A DNA stretch of 64,000 nt from Dyadobacter subterraneus (GTDB taxonomy: Bacteria; Bacteroidota; Bacteroidia; Cytophagales; Spirosomataceae): assembly GCF_015221875.1 (NCBI RefSeq), contig NZ_JACYGY010000001.1:3202501-3266500 (forward strand), given 5' to 3'. The notes under the pieces were generated by a model. It was not told the origin of the DNA, made no database searches, and worked only from the letters and a program-made list of their open reading frames with translations. The first letter of the stretch is position 1. Each line of letters starts with the position of its first letter. Below are positions 1 through 8,795 of the stretch, one piece after another. The translations under genes and the position numbers were made by a program.

Positions 1-345
1 AATCCACTGAGCATCCGTTTCACTACCAAATTCTTTAACTTTTTCAAGCAATTTACTGGCGACTCCAAATTTCCTGTATTTTTCGGCAATGAACATGTCA
101 TTCAACGTCCATGTTGATTTTATTTTTAATGAAGTATACATTGGGTAAAGCAGCGTGAATCCCATGTATTCATCACTTTCTTCATCAATTGCTACAAATA
201 CCACGGCCTGATTTTTCAATAATCTTTCTTCAAGAAATGCGTTGGATCCAACTAAGTCAGACTCTTGCCCAAAGTGAATTCTGTAATCATTAAATATTTC
301 AGCTAGGCGTGATAAATGATGATTTGTGCATTGTTCAATCAGCAT
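1..345 (-). CDS. GNAT-family N-acetyltransferase (C-terminus cut by window edge)
   Basis: The reverse strand from an ATG at 343-345 stays open for 115 codons to the window edge, so the C-terminus is missing. The protein starts MLIEQCTNHHLSRLAEIFND and contains WTLNDMFIAEKYRKFGVASKLL, which holds the GNAT acetyl-CoA binding loop (R-K-F-G-V-A, residues about 94-99) after a beta-strand with the usual N-D-M-F pattern. GNAT enzymes move an acetyl group from acetyl-CoA to an amine; the substrate cannot be told here. The start fits because the conserved N-terminal helix follows immediately. No neighbour is visible on its downstream side. Family assignment is firm from the motif, substrate unknown. 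Confidence 0.8.
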   Translation of the reverse strand, partial: MLIEQCTNHHLSRLAEIFNDYRIHFGQESDLVGSNAFLEERLLKNQAVVFVAIDEESDEYMGFTLLYPMYTSLKIKSTWTLNDMFIAEKYRKFGVASKLLEKVKEFGSETDAQWI

Positions 346-420
346 GGAGGAAAAGAATTAGTTGATGCGCGAAAATATCTGATAAAATATGAAAACCCAT
401 ATATTTTTCAACAAACATAA

Positions 421-448
421 AAAAACCTGCCGAAAAGGGCAGGTTTTT
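421..448 (-). terminator. Terminator-like hairpin U1
   Basis: An 11-bp perfect stem (AAAAACCTGCC with GGCAGGTTTTT) closes a 6-nt loop. A and T tracts on both sides allow it to work in either direction. No gene ends here on either strand, so it may close a short untranslated minus-strand transcript. First of four similar hairpins in 346-1678. Confidence 0.7.
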
Positions 449-775
449 AACTACTCGCAACCGGGATTTATAAAAAATGTATAAGATTTATTTGGGTGCA
501 TTCATCATATTTTAATTGTCGAAATGCATACCAAAATAACTTCAAGTATTATTCTGAAATTCTAATAAATAACGGCTGCGATCAAATTAAAATATATCTC
601 AGTAATTGATTTAATCACATTTTAACCAAGTAAAAATAATTGGAAAAAGGTGGACGAGAAATTTTTTGATGAAATATAACAGGGTATTTTACTTCCAAAG
701 TTTAGGAAATTGACCAGTCGTTATTGAGATCGACGAGCGAAATTGTAAAATACAGTTCTGTAAATTGGATAAAAT

Positions 776-806
776 AAAAAGGCCTCGGTATAACCAAGGC
801 CCTTTT
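776..806 (-). terminator. Terminator-like hairpin U2
   Basis: GGCCTCGG at 781-788 pairs with CCAAGGCC at 794-801 with one mismatch, flanked by A5 on the left and T4 on the right. Read on the minus strand the bases before the hairpin resemble those before hairpin U3 (AAATAnTTAGnAAAAG). Confidence 0.55.
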
Positions 807-980
807 GCTAATTATTTAACCCAGCACTCTACATTATTAGGTAACTGTTTTAAAAGTAGAATAAATATTTTGAAAAACAAAATTCTTGTAGAATATATTC
901 CAAATTAAATTCGTAATTATATTACATGTGGCTTTATTAAATGTAGAAAAAGTTCAAATTTATATTTGCAAAAATGAAAG

Positions 981-1010
981 AAAAAATCCCCGCAGCTGCA
1001 AGGATCTTTT
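981..1010 (-). terminator. Terminator-like hairpin U3
   Basis: ATCC at 986-989 pairs with GGAT at 1002-1005 around the self-complementary GCAGCTGC, followed on the minus strand by T6. Weaker stem than U1, but its minus-strand sequence closely matches U4 (ATC, TTG, a GC palindrome, then GGGATTTTTT). Confidence 0.45.
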
Positions 1011-1373
1011 ACTAAATATTTCTCACCTCAAAGCAGTAAACCACTTTGATTGCGTCTGACTATACAAAAATCGTGCTAGCAAATAAATCCAATTTTATAA
1101 TCGAAGTTCAACTTATTGATATTTAATAATTTGTAGAAAATTAAGATTTAAAAAATACAATAAGTAATTTCTATTTTAACATTATTAATTTTAGGTACTG
1201 TGGCAGTATTGAACAAAGCAGGTTTAATCTGTGACGAAGTGTCGCATGACATAGAATTTACTGACAGATTTGTCCTTTACAGAAGCTAGCTAATCACGGA
1301 ATTTTTATAATATTTATTTGAACAAATATTATGGAATAGAAGATGGAAATAATTTACCGGTAGGTCACAAAAC

Positions 1374-1400
1374 AAAAAAATCCCGGCATATGCCAAGATT
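1374..1400 (-). terminator. Terminator-like hairpin U4
   Basis: AATC at 1379-1382 pairs with GATT at 1397-1400 around the 10-bp palindrome GGCATATGCC at 1385-1394. On the minus strand T7 follows. It would close any minus-strand transcript starting in front of the trehalose gene. Confidence 0.45.
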
Positions 1401-1708
1401 ATTTGTGCACTACAACACACACTATACACCACCGAAGTGATGCAGATACAAAATTATAGAATTGTCGCTACAAATGAAATAGGTAGATTCTATAATTTTT
1501 CAAGAATAAGTGTAAACGTTCTTTCAAAGTACTTGTACTGGAACAGTAATTGCGGTAATTATTTAAAAAACTGATTTTATTCAGTGAAACGAACCAAATG
1601 CATCTATTCCAAAAATCAATTTTGGTACAAGGTTTACCTTTTGCATTATTATAAGATTGCATACCTTATTTTAGTGAGGTGCATTTGACAATTAAATGCA
1701 ACGAACGT

Positions 1709-3943
1709 ATGAATGATTTAAAAAAAGAAAAAACAGGACGATTAATTATTGTTGCCTATCGACTACCTTTTAAAATAATTAACGAAAACGATCAGGTTCA
1801 ACTTTTCCAGAATTCTGGAGGGCTGGTTTCTGCGGTGCTTTCACTGGTGCATGAGCAGGAAGGATCGCCATTCAATTCTGCTGAAAAAATCCAGTGGGTT
1901 GGCTTTACAGAGAATACGCCGGAAGAACTTGAAGGCCAGTCGCTTGCAAATGACAGTTTTCAGGCACACCCGGTATTTATTCCTGCCGACGTAAACGAGA
2001 ATTACTATGAAGGTTTTTGCAATAATCTGATCTGGCCGCTGTGTCATTACTTTCCGTCTCTCGCCAAATTTGAAGATGAATATTTCGAAAGCTACCAGAT
2101 AGCTAATCGTTTGTTTTTCGATAAAGTGGCTGAAATTATTCAACCTGACGATGTTGTTTGGGTGCAGGATTATCAGCTGATGCTGCTTCCGGAAATGATA
2201 CGGGATCGCTTTCCAGACAACAAAATCGGTTTCTTTTTCCATATACCGTTCCCTTCTTTCGAGCTTTTCAGAATGCTGCCTGTAAAATGGCGTAAGGCAA
2301 TCATTGACGGAATTCTTGGCGCCGATGTAGTGGGATTTCACACAAATGATTATGTGGAATATTTCCTCAAAGCTGCGCGTATGGTTGCTGGTTATGGAAA
2401 CAAACTTCATTACATCAATTTAAGTAACCGAATCGTGAAAGTTGATTCTTTTCCGATCAGTATAGACTACAAAAAGTTTAACGAAGCATATAACGAACCG
2501 GAGATAGCCCGCGAAAGATTGCTGGCCAGGGAATCTTTAAAAGATAAAATCATATTTTCAGTAGACCGTCTGGATTATTCGAAAGGTATTTTACACAGAC
2601 TACATGGTTTTCAAAGATTTTTGGAGCAAAATCCGGATTGGCACGAGAAGGTTTCCTATGTCATGGTCGTAGTTCCATCACGGGACAAAATTGACCAATA
2701 CCAGCAGATGAAATCTGACATTGATCAGACTGTTGGACGAATTAATGCCAATTATGGAAATATTAACTGGCAGCCGATAATTTACCAATACCGCTCCATG
2801 TCATACGATGAATTGCTGGGAATGTATACAGCCAGTGATGTAGCATTGATTACACCTGTCAGAGATGGGATGAATCTGGTTTGTAAAGAATATGTAGCAA
2901 GCCGGAAAGATAGAAAAGGTGTTCTGATACTGAGCGAAATGGCAGGAGCCGCAGCTGAGCTTGGCGAAGCACTGATAATAAATCCGCTTGATAATCAGGA
3001 TATTGCTGATGCCATTGAAAGAGCTTTCGAAATGTCGGAAGCAGAACAAACAAAACGAATGGACGCCATGCAAACCCGGATCCGGGAGTATGACATATTT
3101 GCATGGACCAATGATTTTTTTACACAAATGATTATGCTTGAACAAGAACACGAACGCCTGAGACAGGTGTTTTTAACAAATAAAGGAATTGACGCGATTA
3201 GAAAGGCTTATGATTCTTCATCAAACAGGATTTTGTTTTTTGACTATGACGGCACACTTGCGCCTATCGTTCCGGATCCGGCAAAGGCCATAGTATCTGC
3301 GGATACCAAAAAAATTATTATGGATCTTGCCAAACGGGATACTGTAATCATCATAAGCGGCAGAGACAGATATTTTCTAAATGATCTTTTCCACGATTTA
3401 CCGGTTCACATTATAGCTGAACATGGTGCTTTGGTAAAAACAAAGGATAGTGACGAATGGGTTTTGAATGAAGGTTATGAGGAAAACTGGAAAGAAAGCA
3501 TCCGGCCCATTCTTGATATGTATGCCAAACGTTGTCCGGGTGTATTTGTCGAAGAAAAAGAAACATCACTGGCCTGGCATTACCGGACGGCTGAGGATAA
3601 GGAATATGCGTTAAGGCGTGCTCAGGAATTAACCTGGCAGCTAAAAAGTTTTATCCAGCCTGAACTGAATTTGCAGATCATTGAGGGAAATAAAGTAATA
3701 GAAGTAAAAAAGACAGCCTTTAACAAAGGAACAGCTGCAAGGGCATTTGTAGAAAATAGCGACTATGATTTTATCCTGGCCATTGGAGATGATACTACGG
3801 ATGAGGATATGTTTGAGGCATTACCTGAAACGGCGTATACGATAAAAATAGGGGATGATTTGTCGGCGGCAAGAAATCATATTAAAAATCAGCAGGAGGT
3901 ATTTCACTTTCTGAAATTTATGGTATCTTCATCCGAAGAATAA
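1709..3943 (+). CDS. otsAB: Bifunctional trehalose-6-phosphate synthase/phosphatase
   Basis: A 744-residue fusion that makes trehalose in the cytoplasm: the first half joins UDP-glucose and glucose-6-phosphate, the second half removes the phosphate. Residues 1-470 are a GT20 glycosyltransferase with SGGLVSAV, VWVQDYQLMLLP, IGFFFHIPFP and FSVDRLDYSKG (R287 and K292 match E. coli OtsA R262 and K267). Residues about 505-735 are a HAD phosphatase with D512-Y-D514-G-T, IISGRD, and GDDTTDEDM around D694-D695. Both halves keep their key residues, so both should be active. A GTG at 1679 would add ten residues; I prefer the ATG at 1709 because conserved sequence begins just after it. The gene stands alone and ends at a strong terminator shared with the small gene on the other strand. 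Likely role: stress protectant synthesis. Confidence 0.95.
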   Translation: MNDLKKEKTGRLIIVAYRLPFKIINENDQVQLFQNSGGLVSAVLSLVHEQEGSPFNSAEKIQWVGFTENTPEELEGQSLANDSFQAHPVFIPADVNENYYEGFCNNLIWPLCHYFPSLAKFEDEYFESYQIANRLFFDKVAEIIQPDDVVWVQDYQLMLLPEMIRDRFPDNKIGFFFHIPFPSFELFRMLPVKWRKAIIDGILGADVVGFHTNDYVEYFLKAARMVAGYGNKLHYINLSNRIVKVDSFPISIDYKKFNEAYNEPEIARERLLARESLKDKIIFSVDRLDYSKGILHRLHGFQRFLEQNPDWHEKVSYVMVVVPSRDKIDQYQQMKSDIDQTVGRINANYGNINWQPIIYQYRSMSYDELLGMYTASDVALITPVRDGMNLVCKEYVASRKDRKGVLILSEMAGAAAELGEALIINPLDNQDIADAIERAFEMSEAEQTKRMDAMQTRIREYDIFAWTNDFFTQMIMLEQEHERLRQVFLTNKGIDAIRKAYDSSSNRILFFDYDGTLAPIVPDPAKAIVSADTKKIIMDLAKRDTVIIISGRDRYFLNDLFHDLPVHIIAEHGALVKTKDSDEWVLNEGYEENWKESIRPILDMYAKRCPGVFVEEKETSLAWHYRTAEDKEYALRRAQELTWQLKSFIQPELNLQIIEGNKVIEVKKTAFNKGTAARAFVENSDYDFILAIGDDTTDEDMFEALPETAYTIKIGDDLSAARNHIKNQQEVFHFLKFMVSSSEE

Positions 3944-3971
3944 CAACCTAACTAATTTAATAATAAGTTAA

Positions 3972-3999
3972 CAAGCCACGTTCTGCGTGGCTTGCTCTT
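3972..3999. terminator. Bidirectional terminator between trehalose gene and small minus-strand gene
   Basis: CAAGCCACG at 3972-3980 pairs perfectly with CGTGGCTTG at 3986-3994 around TTCTG, followed by a TCTTTTTT tract. It ends the trehalose gene on the plus strand and lies just past the stop of the convergent gene at 4018. Confidence 0.85.
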
Positions 4000-4017
4000 T
4001 TTTGGTCTTTTTGTATT

Positions 4018-4260
4018 TTATCCGGCCAGCAGATGATCTACGTTTTCCATCTTTACAAAATTGCATCTGAAACCCGCAGAGCGAAGCGCTGATTGAATAC
4101 TTCGGAAATCAGGAAAATCGGATTGAAGACTTAGCAAAAGATTCTGGAAATCGTACGCCCAGTGTTTTACATTTAATTTTTTCAGACAGTCATGCAGACG
4201 TTGGAATGATAATCCATCCTTTAATTTAGCACGAAAAGAAATTTTATATATTGTGCTCAT
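4018..4260 (-). CDS. Small uncharacterised protein, 80 residues, HMA-like pattern
   Basis: Short basic protein beginning MSTIYKISFRAKLKDG and ending NFVKMENVDHLLAG. The order strand (YKISFRAKL), helix (FQRLHDCLKKL), strand (AYDFQNLLLSLQ), helix (IQSALRSAGF), strand (RCNFVKM) is the alternation of a heavy-metal-associated ferredoxin-like fold, and the SALRSAGF stretch resembles that family. The CxxC metal site is absent, so metal binding is not supported. It faces the trehalose gene tail to tail and shares its terminator. I do not recognise a named family; the fold suggestion is inference. Confidence 0.6.
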   Translation of the reverse strand: MSTIYKISFRAKLKDGLSFQRLHDCLKKLNVKHWAYDFQNLLLSLQSDFPDFRSIQSALRSAGFRCNFVKMENVDHLLAG

Positions 4261-4585
4261 TTGTTATTACCAGTATTATAAATCCAAATGTGTTAAAGAT
4301 TACAGCAGTTTGCTATCGCTCTACAACATCAAAGGTCACTATTATTTATAATCAATCCAAATAAATATATTTTAATTCATTATAAACAAATGTAATTTTC
4401 TTAATAGTAATAAACAGGGATGATTTATGATGAAATCATTAACATGTCGAAATCTTGGCAACAATTAGGCAATAAGGCAATACTTTAACAGAAAAGCGAC
4501 ACATCTCGCAAATGGAGAAATGTCGCTTCTTAAATAATCTCTGTGTAACTCCTTTGGCCTCTTTTTTTCTCTGTTACCTATCTGT
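4261..4585. other. Intergenic region
   Basis: AT-rich DNA that should hold the promoter of the 80-residue gene to its left and the terminator of the dipeptidase gene at 4494-4528. No reading frame of interest. Confidence 0.5.
4494..4528 (-). terminator. Terminator of the dipeptidase cassette
   Basis: AAGCGACA pairs with TGTCGCTT (8 bp) and the inner bases CATCTC/GGAGAAATG pair in part. On the minus strand a TTTTCTGTT tract follows, 60 bases beyond the dipeptidase stop. Confidence 0.7.
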
Positions 4586-5656
4586 TTATACCCAGGATCT
4601 TTCCAGAAAATCAACCCAGTTTTTCCACATGATCTGTTCAATATCCTGATCAGAATATCCCCGGTTTTTTAAAATTCCTGTTATACTTTGAAGATCAGCA
4701 ATAGAATCCAGGTCGCCCGGAGATTGTTCTTTTCCATAAGCACCATCCAGATCTGAGCCGATTCCAACATGTAATGCATTTCCGGCAATCTGGCAAATAT
4801 GATCTATATGCTGAGCAACATGTTCGATTTTCAAACCAGTACTTTGCGGTGTTGATTTTCCGCGTTCCCAGCCCGGGATCATCATCCAGGCGTCGAAAGC
4901 CATTCCGATTACTGCCTTTCTGTTCAGCAATTCCTTAATCATATCATCAGAAAACTGACGGTTATGCGGAACAATTTCGCGGACCAGATTATGGCTTGCC
5001 CAAACCGGTCCCTGATAAATTTCCATCGCATCCCAAAATGCACTGTCGCACAAATGTGTAGCATCCAGAATCATTTTTAACCGATCCATTTCAGCCAGCA
5101 GATCTTTTCCTTTTTGTGATAAAGGTTGATCGGAATCGGTTCCATACGCGTAGACGCCAGGACCATAATGCGCAGGCCCGACAGCACGAAGTCCGTATCC
5201 GTAAGCGATTTCCAGATTTTTTAAAGTAATGAAAGAATCAGCACCTTCAAGACTTAGTATATATCCGATCGGTAAATTTTCTGTTGATTCTGCATTTTCC
5301 CAAAGTGCTAGATGTTTTCTTAAGCCGGGTAAGTCATTAATCTGAATCATTTCACCGGCATCTTCCATGGCTTTGTACCAGGCTATTTGCGCCTGTGTCA
5401 TGGCCCAGGCCTGCGCCTGAGAATTCCAGCCGGGAATTTTGCTGTCTGGTTTTACAAAACGTGCGATCTGAGTGGCAACGCACATGCCTATATTTCCTTT
5501 ACGCATTTCGGGAAAGCTGACAACACCCAAACCGCGGTCAGGCTTGTCTGTCAGATTTTTTTCACGATCCCGTATCGTATGTAAATCCTGTGTTAAATCC
5601 CGATTCCATTCCACAGCATTCATGGACAGATCCAGGTGGGCATCAAATAAAAACAT
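4586..5656 (-). CDS. Membrane dipeptidase-like metalloenzyme, peptidase family M19
   Basis: A 356-residue TIM-barrel zinc dipeptidase. The N-terminal metal motif DAHLDLS (H7, D9) is followed by SLEGAD with the bridging glutamate, LDATHLC and VWASHNL with the two ligand histidines, and VGIGSDLDGAYG near the C-terminus. Family members split dipeptides and accept D-amino acids in the C-terminal position. There is no signal peptide or membrane segment, so it should be cytoplasmic despite the family name. It is the last gene of a minus-strand set with a D-amino-acid lyase-type enzyme, RidA and a GntP permease, 75 bases after the preceding stop, which suggests release of D-amino acids from peptides. 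Family certain, substrate inferred. Confidence 0.9.
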   Translation of the reverse strand: MFLFDAHLDLSMNAVEWNRDLTQDLHTIRDREKNLTDKPDRGLGVVSFPEMRKGNIGMCVATQIARFVKPDSKIPGWNSQAQAWAMTQAQIAWYKAMEDAGEMIQINDLPGLRKHLALWENAESTENLPIGYILSLEGADSFITLKNLEIAYGYGLRAVGPAHYGPGVYAYGTDSDQPLSQKGKDLLAEMDRLKMILDATHLCDSAFWDAMEIYQGPVWASHNLVREIVPHNRQFSDDMIKELLNRKAVIGMAFDAWMMIPGWERGKSTPQSTGLKIEHVAQHIDHICQIAGNALHVGIGSDLDGAYGKEQSPGDLDSIADLQSITGILKNRGYSDQDIEQIMWKNWVDFLERSWV

Positions 5657-5731
5657 AACTTTTTACAATAATTGAATGAGTGAATTCTGAATGAGAGAAT
5701 GATGGCTCACTCATAGTTTAGGATGAATTTT

Positions 5732-6841
5732 TTAAATAGTTATGCGGCGATTTCTGGCTACGATTTTCCATTCGTCAATGACATCACCATTTTCTATGAT
5801 GGATGCGTAATCATGCAAAGCAACGGAAGGACAAATGTGATAGGGGAGCGCATAGTAAACATCGCCGATCTGGATATTTTCCCAGGCATCTTCTCCGATT
5901 TCTAAAACGCCGTGTTCTTCACTTTGTCCCGTAACAGTATATCCGTTAAGGTTTAATAATCTGAAACGTTTGTCGATAGGATTTTCAGCTGCAACCGCTT
6001 TATGTCCCAAGTCAATGGTGACAATACCAACGGAAGGTTTTGAAACAACTCTTGTCAAAATTAACGCAGCATGCAAAAATGGCTGATCATCAAACTGATC
6101 ACCATAACCCCAATCCCACAAAACATTGGTACCCGGACTTAAAAAAACTTCCGGACGAAGCGTGTGCACTGTGAAAGACGGCGAACCACCCGCGATGATC
6201 ACCGGCTCTTTTTCAGTAGCTTCCCGGATTAAATCAAATAATGGATATACCCTTTCAAACGCTTCATCACTTGCCGCTTTCCGCTCCGAAAACTCTGCGT
6301 TTCTGATATGTCCATCGTAAACATGAACACCTGAAACTTCAATATTTGGTAACGTATTTAAAAAACGATATAGAGAAAGGATTGTCCCGTCGGTCGTATG
6401 GCCTGAACGGTTCATTCCATTATTTACATCAATAAATATTGTAGAAATAAAATCCTGTGTTTCAGAAAAATCATTTAGAACCTGAGCAGATTGTTCGTTG
6501 TCAATCAGTGAAGAAAATGTGACATCTGCATACTTCTTTCTCAAAGCAAATAATCTGGAAATGTTCGGACCCACCATTTGATAAGCCAGTAAAATCCACT
6601 TAGCGCCGGAATCTGCCAGCATCTCAGCTTCGGCAATCGTAGCACATTTGAATTTTGAGATTCCTGCATTCAACTGCAATTTTACAATTTCAGAAGTTTT
6701 ATGCGTTTTGACATGTGGTACAAGCCTGTTGGCATCTCCGGCAATGTGCACCATACTTCGGATATTGTTTTCAATTCTGTCTTTATAAAAAAGAAGAGAG
6801 GGAGAAATTACTTCTTCCGGTTTGTTGAGTAGATACCACAT
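5732..6841 (-). CDS. D-threonine aldolase / D-serine dehydratase-like PLP enzyme (DSD1 type)
   Basis: A 369-residue fold-type III PLP enzyme of the alanine racemase N-domain group. The PLP lysine lies in PHVKTHK (K45), the phosphate-binding part in IIAGGSPSF, and the C-terminal domain has DLGHKA, EEHGVLE and PYHICPSVAL; the H-x-C pair is the metal site of the D-threonine aldolase and eukaryotic-type D-serine dehydratase families. These enzymes either cleave D-threonine to glycine and acetaldehyde or dehydrate D-serine; sequence alone does not choose. RidA just upstream favours a dehydratase activity because such reactions release reactive enamines. Separated from ridA by a 108-base gap that holds a 12-bp inverted repeat. 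Confidence 0.88.
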   Translation of the reverse strand: MWYLLNKPEEVISPSLLFYKDRIENNIRSMVHIAGDANRLVPHVKTHKTSEIVKLQLNAGISKFKCATIAEAEMLADSGAKWILLAYQMVGPNISRLFALRKKYADVTFSSLIDNEQSAQVLNDFSETQDFISTIFIDVNNGMNRSGHTTDGTILSLYRFLNTLPNIEVSGVHVYDGHIRNAEFSERKAASDEAFERVYPLFDLIREATEKEPVIIAGGSPSFTVHTLRPEVFLSPGTNVLWDWGYGDQFDDQPFLHAALILTRVVSKPSVGIVTIDLGHKAVAAENPIDKRFRLLNLNGYTVTGQSEEHGVLEIGEDAWENIQIGDVYYALPYHICPSVALHDYASIIENGDVIDEWKIVARNRRITI

Positions 6842-6870
6842 TTTGGATAGATATTTTGTTTAAGAAAGAG

Positions 6871-6942
6871 GCGATTGCTGATCAGAAAAGGCCGTAGTCT
6901 GAATTCAGAATAACACGATGCGTTTTTTCAATCAGCAATCGC
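6871..6942 (-). repeat. 12-bp perfect inverted repeat between ridA and the PLP enzyme gene
   Basis: GCGATTGCTGAT at 6871-6882 is the exact reverse complement of ATCAGCAATCGC at 6931-6942, with 48 bases between. On the minus-strand mRNA this makes a long stem followed by CTCTTTCTTAAAC. It could be a weak terminator or a processing site that lowers expression of the genes below ridA. Confidence 0.7.
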
Positions 6943-6949
6943 AGATATT

Positions 6950-7420
6950 CTAATTTTCTTCCAGTTCAAACATTGCTTCAATTTCAACAGGAATATTATC
7001 AGGCAAGGTACCCATTCCTACGGCACTTCTGACACCAATGCCGTTTTCTTCGCCCCAAACTTTTGCAAATAACTCGCTACAACCGTTGATTACGTAAGGA
7101 TGACGTTCGAAATCTGTTGTTGCATTGACCATTCCCAAAACCTTGATAACACGTTTTATTCGGTTAAGACTTCCAAGATTTGTTTTCAATGTTGACAAAA
7201 TAGCAAGTCCAACCTGGCGCGCAGCCAGTTTGCCTTCTTCAACATCAAGATCAGCACCGACTCGGCCAATGATCAGGCTGCCATCGTCCTGTATAGTTCC
7301 GTGTCCCGAAACATAAACCCAACGATTGTCAACGATCAGATATGGTTTGTAAACACCCAATGGTTTAGGAGCCGGCGGTAAATTAAGTCCCAGTGCTTCG
7401 AAATTGGATTCAGGAGTCAT
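6950..7420 (-). CDS. ridA: RidA/YjgF-family protein
   Basis: A 156-residue member of the RidA (YjgF/YER057c/UK114) family, about 25 residues longer than typical RidA, with extensions at the N-terminus. The active-site arginine is present in GIGVRSAVGMG (R131), as is the closing strand VEIEAMFELE. RidA hydrolyses 2-aminoacrylate and related imines made by PLP dehydratases. Its place between the permease and a PLP enzyme of the D-serine dehydratase type fits clean-up of that enzyme's product. Cytoplasmic, expected trimer. An alternative is a paralogous deaminase-like subfamily with another substrate; the retained arginine argues for imine deaminase chemistry. Confidence 0.88.
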   Translation of the reverse strand: MTPESNFEALGLNLPPAPKPLGVYKPYLIVDNRWVYVSGHGTIQDDGSLIIGRVGADLDVEEGKLAARQVGLAILSTLKTNLGSLNRIKRVIKVLGMVNATTDFERHPYVINGCSELFAKVWGEENGIGVRSAVGMGTLPDNIPVEIEAMFELEEN

Positions 7421-7490
7421 GCAATAAAAAGATAAGGTTGATAATTAAGTATTGTTTTTGAAAAGATGCAAAAGTGTCCTTTGTTTACTC

Positions 7491-8795
7491 TTACACAAAC
7501 AAATTTAATACTAAAACCCCCAACAACCCCATTACTGACACAATTGTTTCCATAACCGACCAGGTCAGCAGTGTATCTTTTATACTTAAATTGAAGTATT
7601 CTTTGAAAAGCCAGAAGCCCCCATCGTTCAAATGTGAGAACATTAAACTTCCGGAGCCTATGGACAGCACGATCAGTTCCGGAGGAACGGGCGAGTGAAT
7701 CAGCAGAGGAGAAAGTATGCCGACCGTAGTCAATCCTGCAACCGTTGCTGATCCAACGCAGACGCGAATTACCGCGGCAATTCCCCAGCTTAAAATAATT
7801 GGAGAAATATCAATACCTACCAAACCTTCGGCAATGTAGGTACTCACACCGCTGGCTGTCATGATTTCTTTAAAAACTCCCGCACCGGCAATAATCAAAA
7901 GAATTACAGAAACACCTTTAAAAGCTTCTTCCATCGATTTACTGATACCTTTCATGTTCAAGCCGCGCTGTATACCAAGCGTATAAGCGGCGAAAAGTAC
8001 AGAAAGTAACATGCCGAAATAAGGTTCTGCAAGTAATGCAATCGCTTGGTTATCAGGATAAACTCTTTTTATCCCTGACATAGTTGTTAACAAAAATACC
8101 GGAAGTAAAGCCGTGACAATACTAATTCCCAAACCCGGTAATTCCGAAGTCGGCCTTGGTTTTACATTGAATAAATCAGCGTCAGGTTTTGGTGTAAATC
8201 TTTTTAGCGTACTTCCGAAAATTGGACCAGCAACGGCTATGGCCGGGATCGAAACCATTAAACCATAAAATAATGTTTTTCCAAGATCCGCATTAAGCTG
8301 GCTGGCAATGGCGGCCGGAGATGGGTGAGGTGGTAAGTAACCATGAGCGACAGATAATGCCGAAAGCATTGGAATTCCTACATATAATAAAGGAAGTCTG
8401 GCCGTGGCACTGATCATGAAAATAAGTGGGACCACAATTACAAAACCGGCATTATAAAAAAGAGGAATTCCGATTACAAATCCTGCAAGCGCCATTCCCC
8501 ACTGAATATATTTTTGTCCAAAAACGCCAATCAATGCATCTGTTATCCTTTGGGCTGCACCGCTATCGGCTACCAGTTTTCCAAGCATCGCTCCAAACCC
8601 TACAATCAGTACGAGATCTCCCAGCGTGCCTCCAACTCCCTTTTGAATTGCCTTACTTACCGTCACAACGTCAAGTCCGCTTGCAAGTCCCAAACCAATT
8701 GATACCAGAAGAAAGGATATGAATGTATCAATTTTGAGCCAGGCAATGAGCAGAATCAGAAATAAAATGGAAAGAAATGTCAGTAATAAAGGCAT
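7491..8795 (-). CDS. GntP-family permease (gluconate or D-serine type)
   Basis: A 434-residue inner-membrane proton symporter with about twelve hydrophobic segments. GLASGLDVVTVSKAIQKGVG followed by GDLVLIVGFGAMLGKLVADSG is characteristic of the GntP family, and the end (LNDGGFWLFKEYF) is also conserved. The family carries gluconate or, in DsdX, D-serine. Next to a D-serine/D-threonine-type PLP enzyme, RidA and an M19 dipeptidase, D-amino-acid import is the better reading, but this is inference. The frame is open upstream to 8906, yet I place the start at the ATG at 8795, directly before the first membrane helix MPLLLTFLSILFL. First gene of the cassette; the gap to ridA is 70 bases. Confidence 0.88.
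   Translation of the reverse strand: MPLLLTFLSILFLILLIAWLKIDTFISFLLVSIGLGLASGLDVVTVSKAIQKGVGGTLGDLVLIVGFGAMLGKLVADSGAAQRITDALIGVFGQKYIQWGMALAGFVIGIPLFYNAGFVIVVPLIFMISATARLPLLYVGIPMLSALSVAHGYLPPHPSPAAIASQLNADLGKTLFYGLMVSIPAIAVAGPIFGSTLKRFTPKPDADLFNVKPRPTSELPGLGISIVTALLPVFLLTTMSGIKRVYPDNQAIALLAEPYFGMLLSVLFAAYTLGIQRGLNMKGISKSMEEAFKGVSVILLIIAGAGVFKEIMTASGVSTYIAEGLVGIDISPIILSWGIAAVIRVCVGSATVAGLTTVGILSPLLIHSPVPPELIVLSIGSGSLMFSHLNDGGFWLFKEYFNLSIKDTLLTWSVMETIVSVMGLLGVLVLNLFV

Larger units (their letters stand above)
449..1678. other. Gene-poor region with serial hairpins
   Basis: About 1.2 kb with no convincing reading frame. A 64-codon minus-strand frame at 1468-1662 has no homology that I recognise and a composition of random AT-rich DNA. 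The structured parts are hairpins U2 to U4, spaced 200-400 bp apart, all best placed to end minus-strand transcripts. Likely short non-coding RNAs or decayed small genes. Confidence 0.5.

Noticed and set aside
1468..1662. 64-codon minus-strand frame before the trehalose gene
   Set aside because: Composition of random AT-rich DNA, no family pattern, no promoter box; kept only as part of the possible RNA region.
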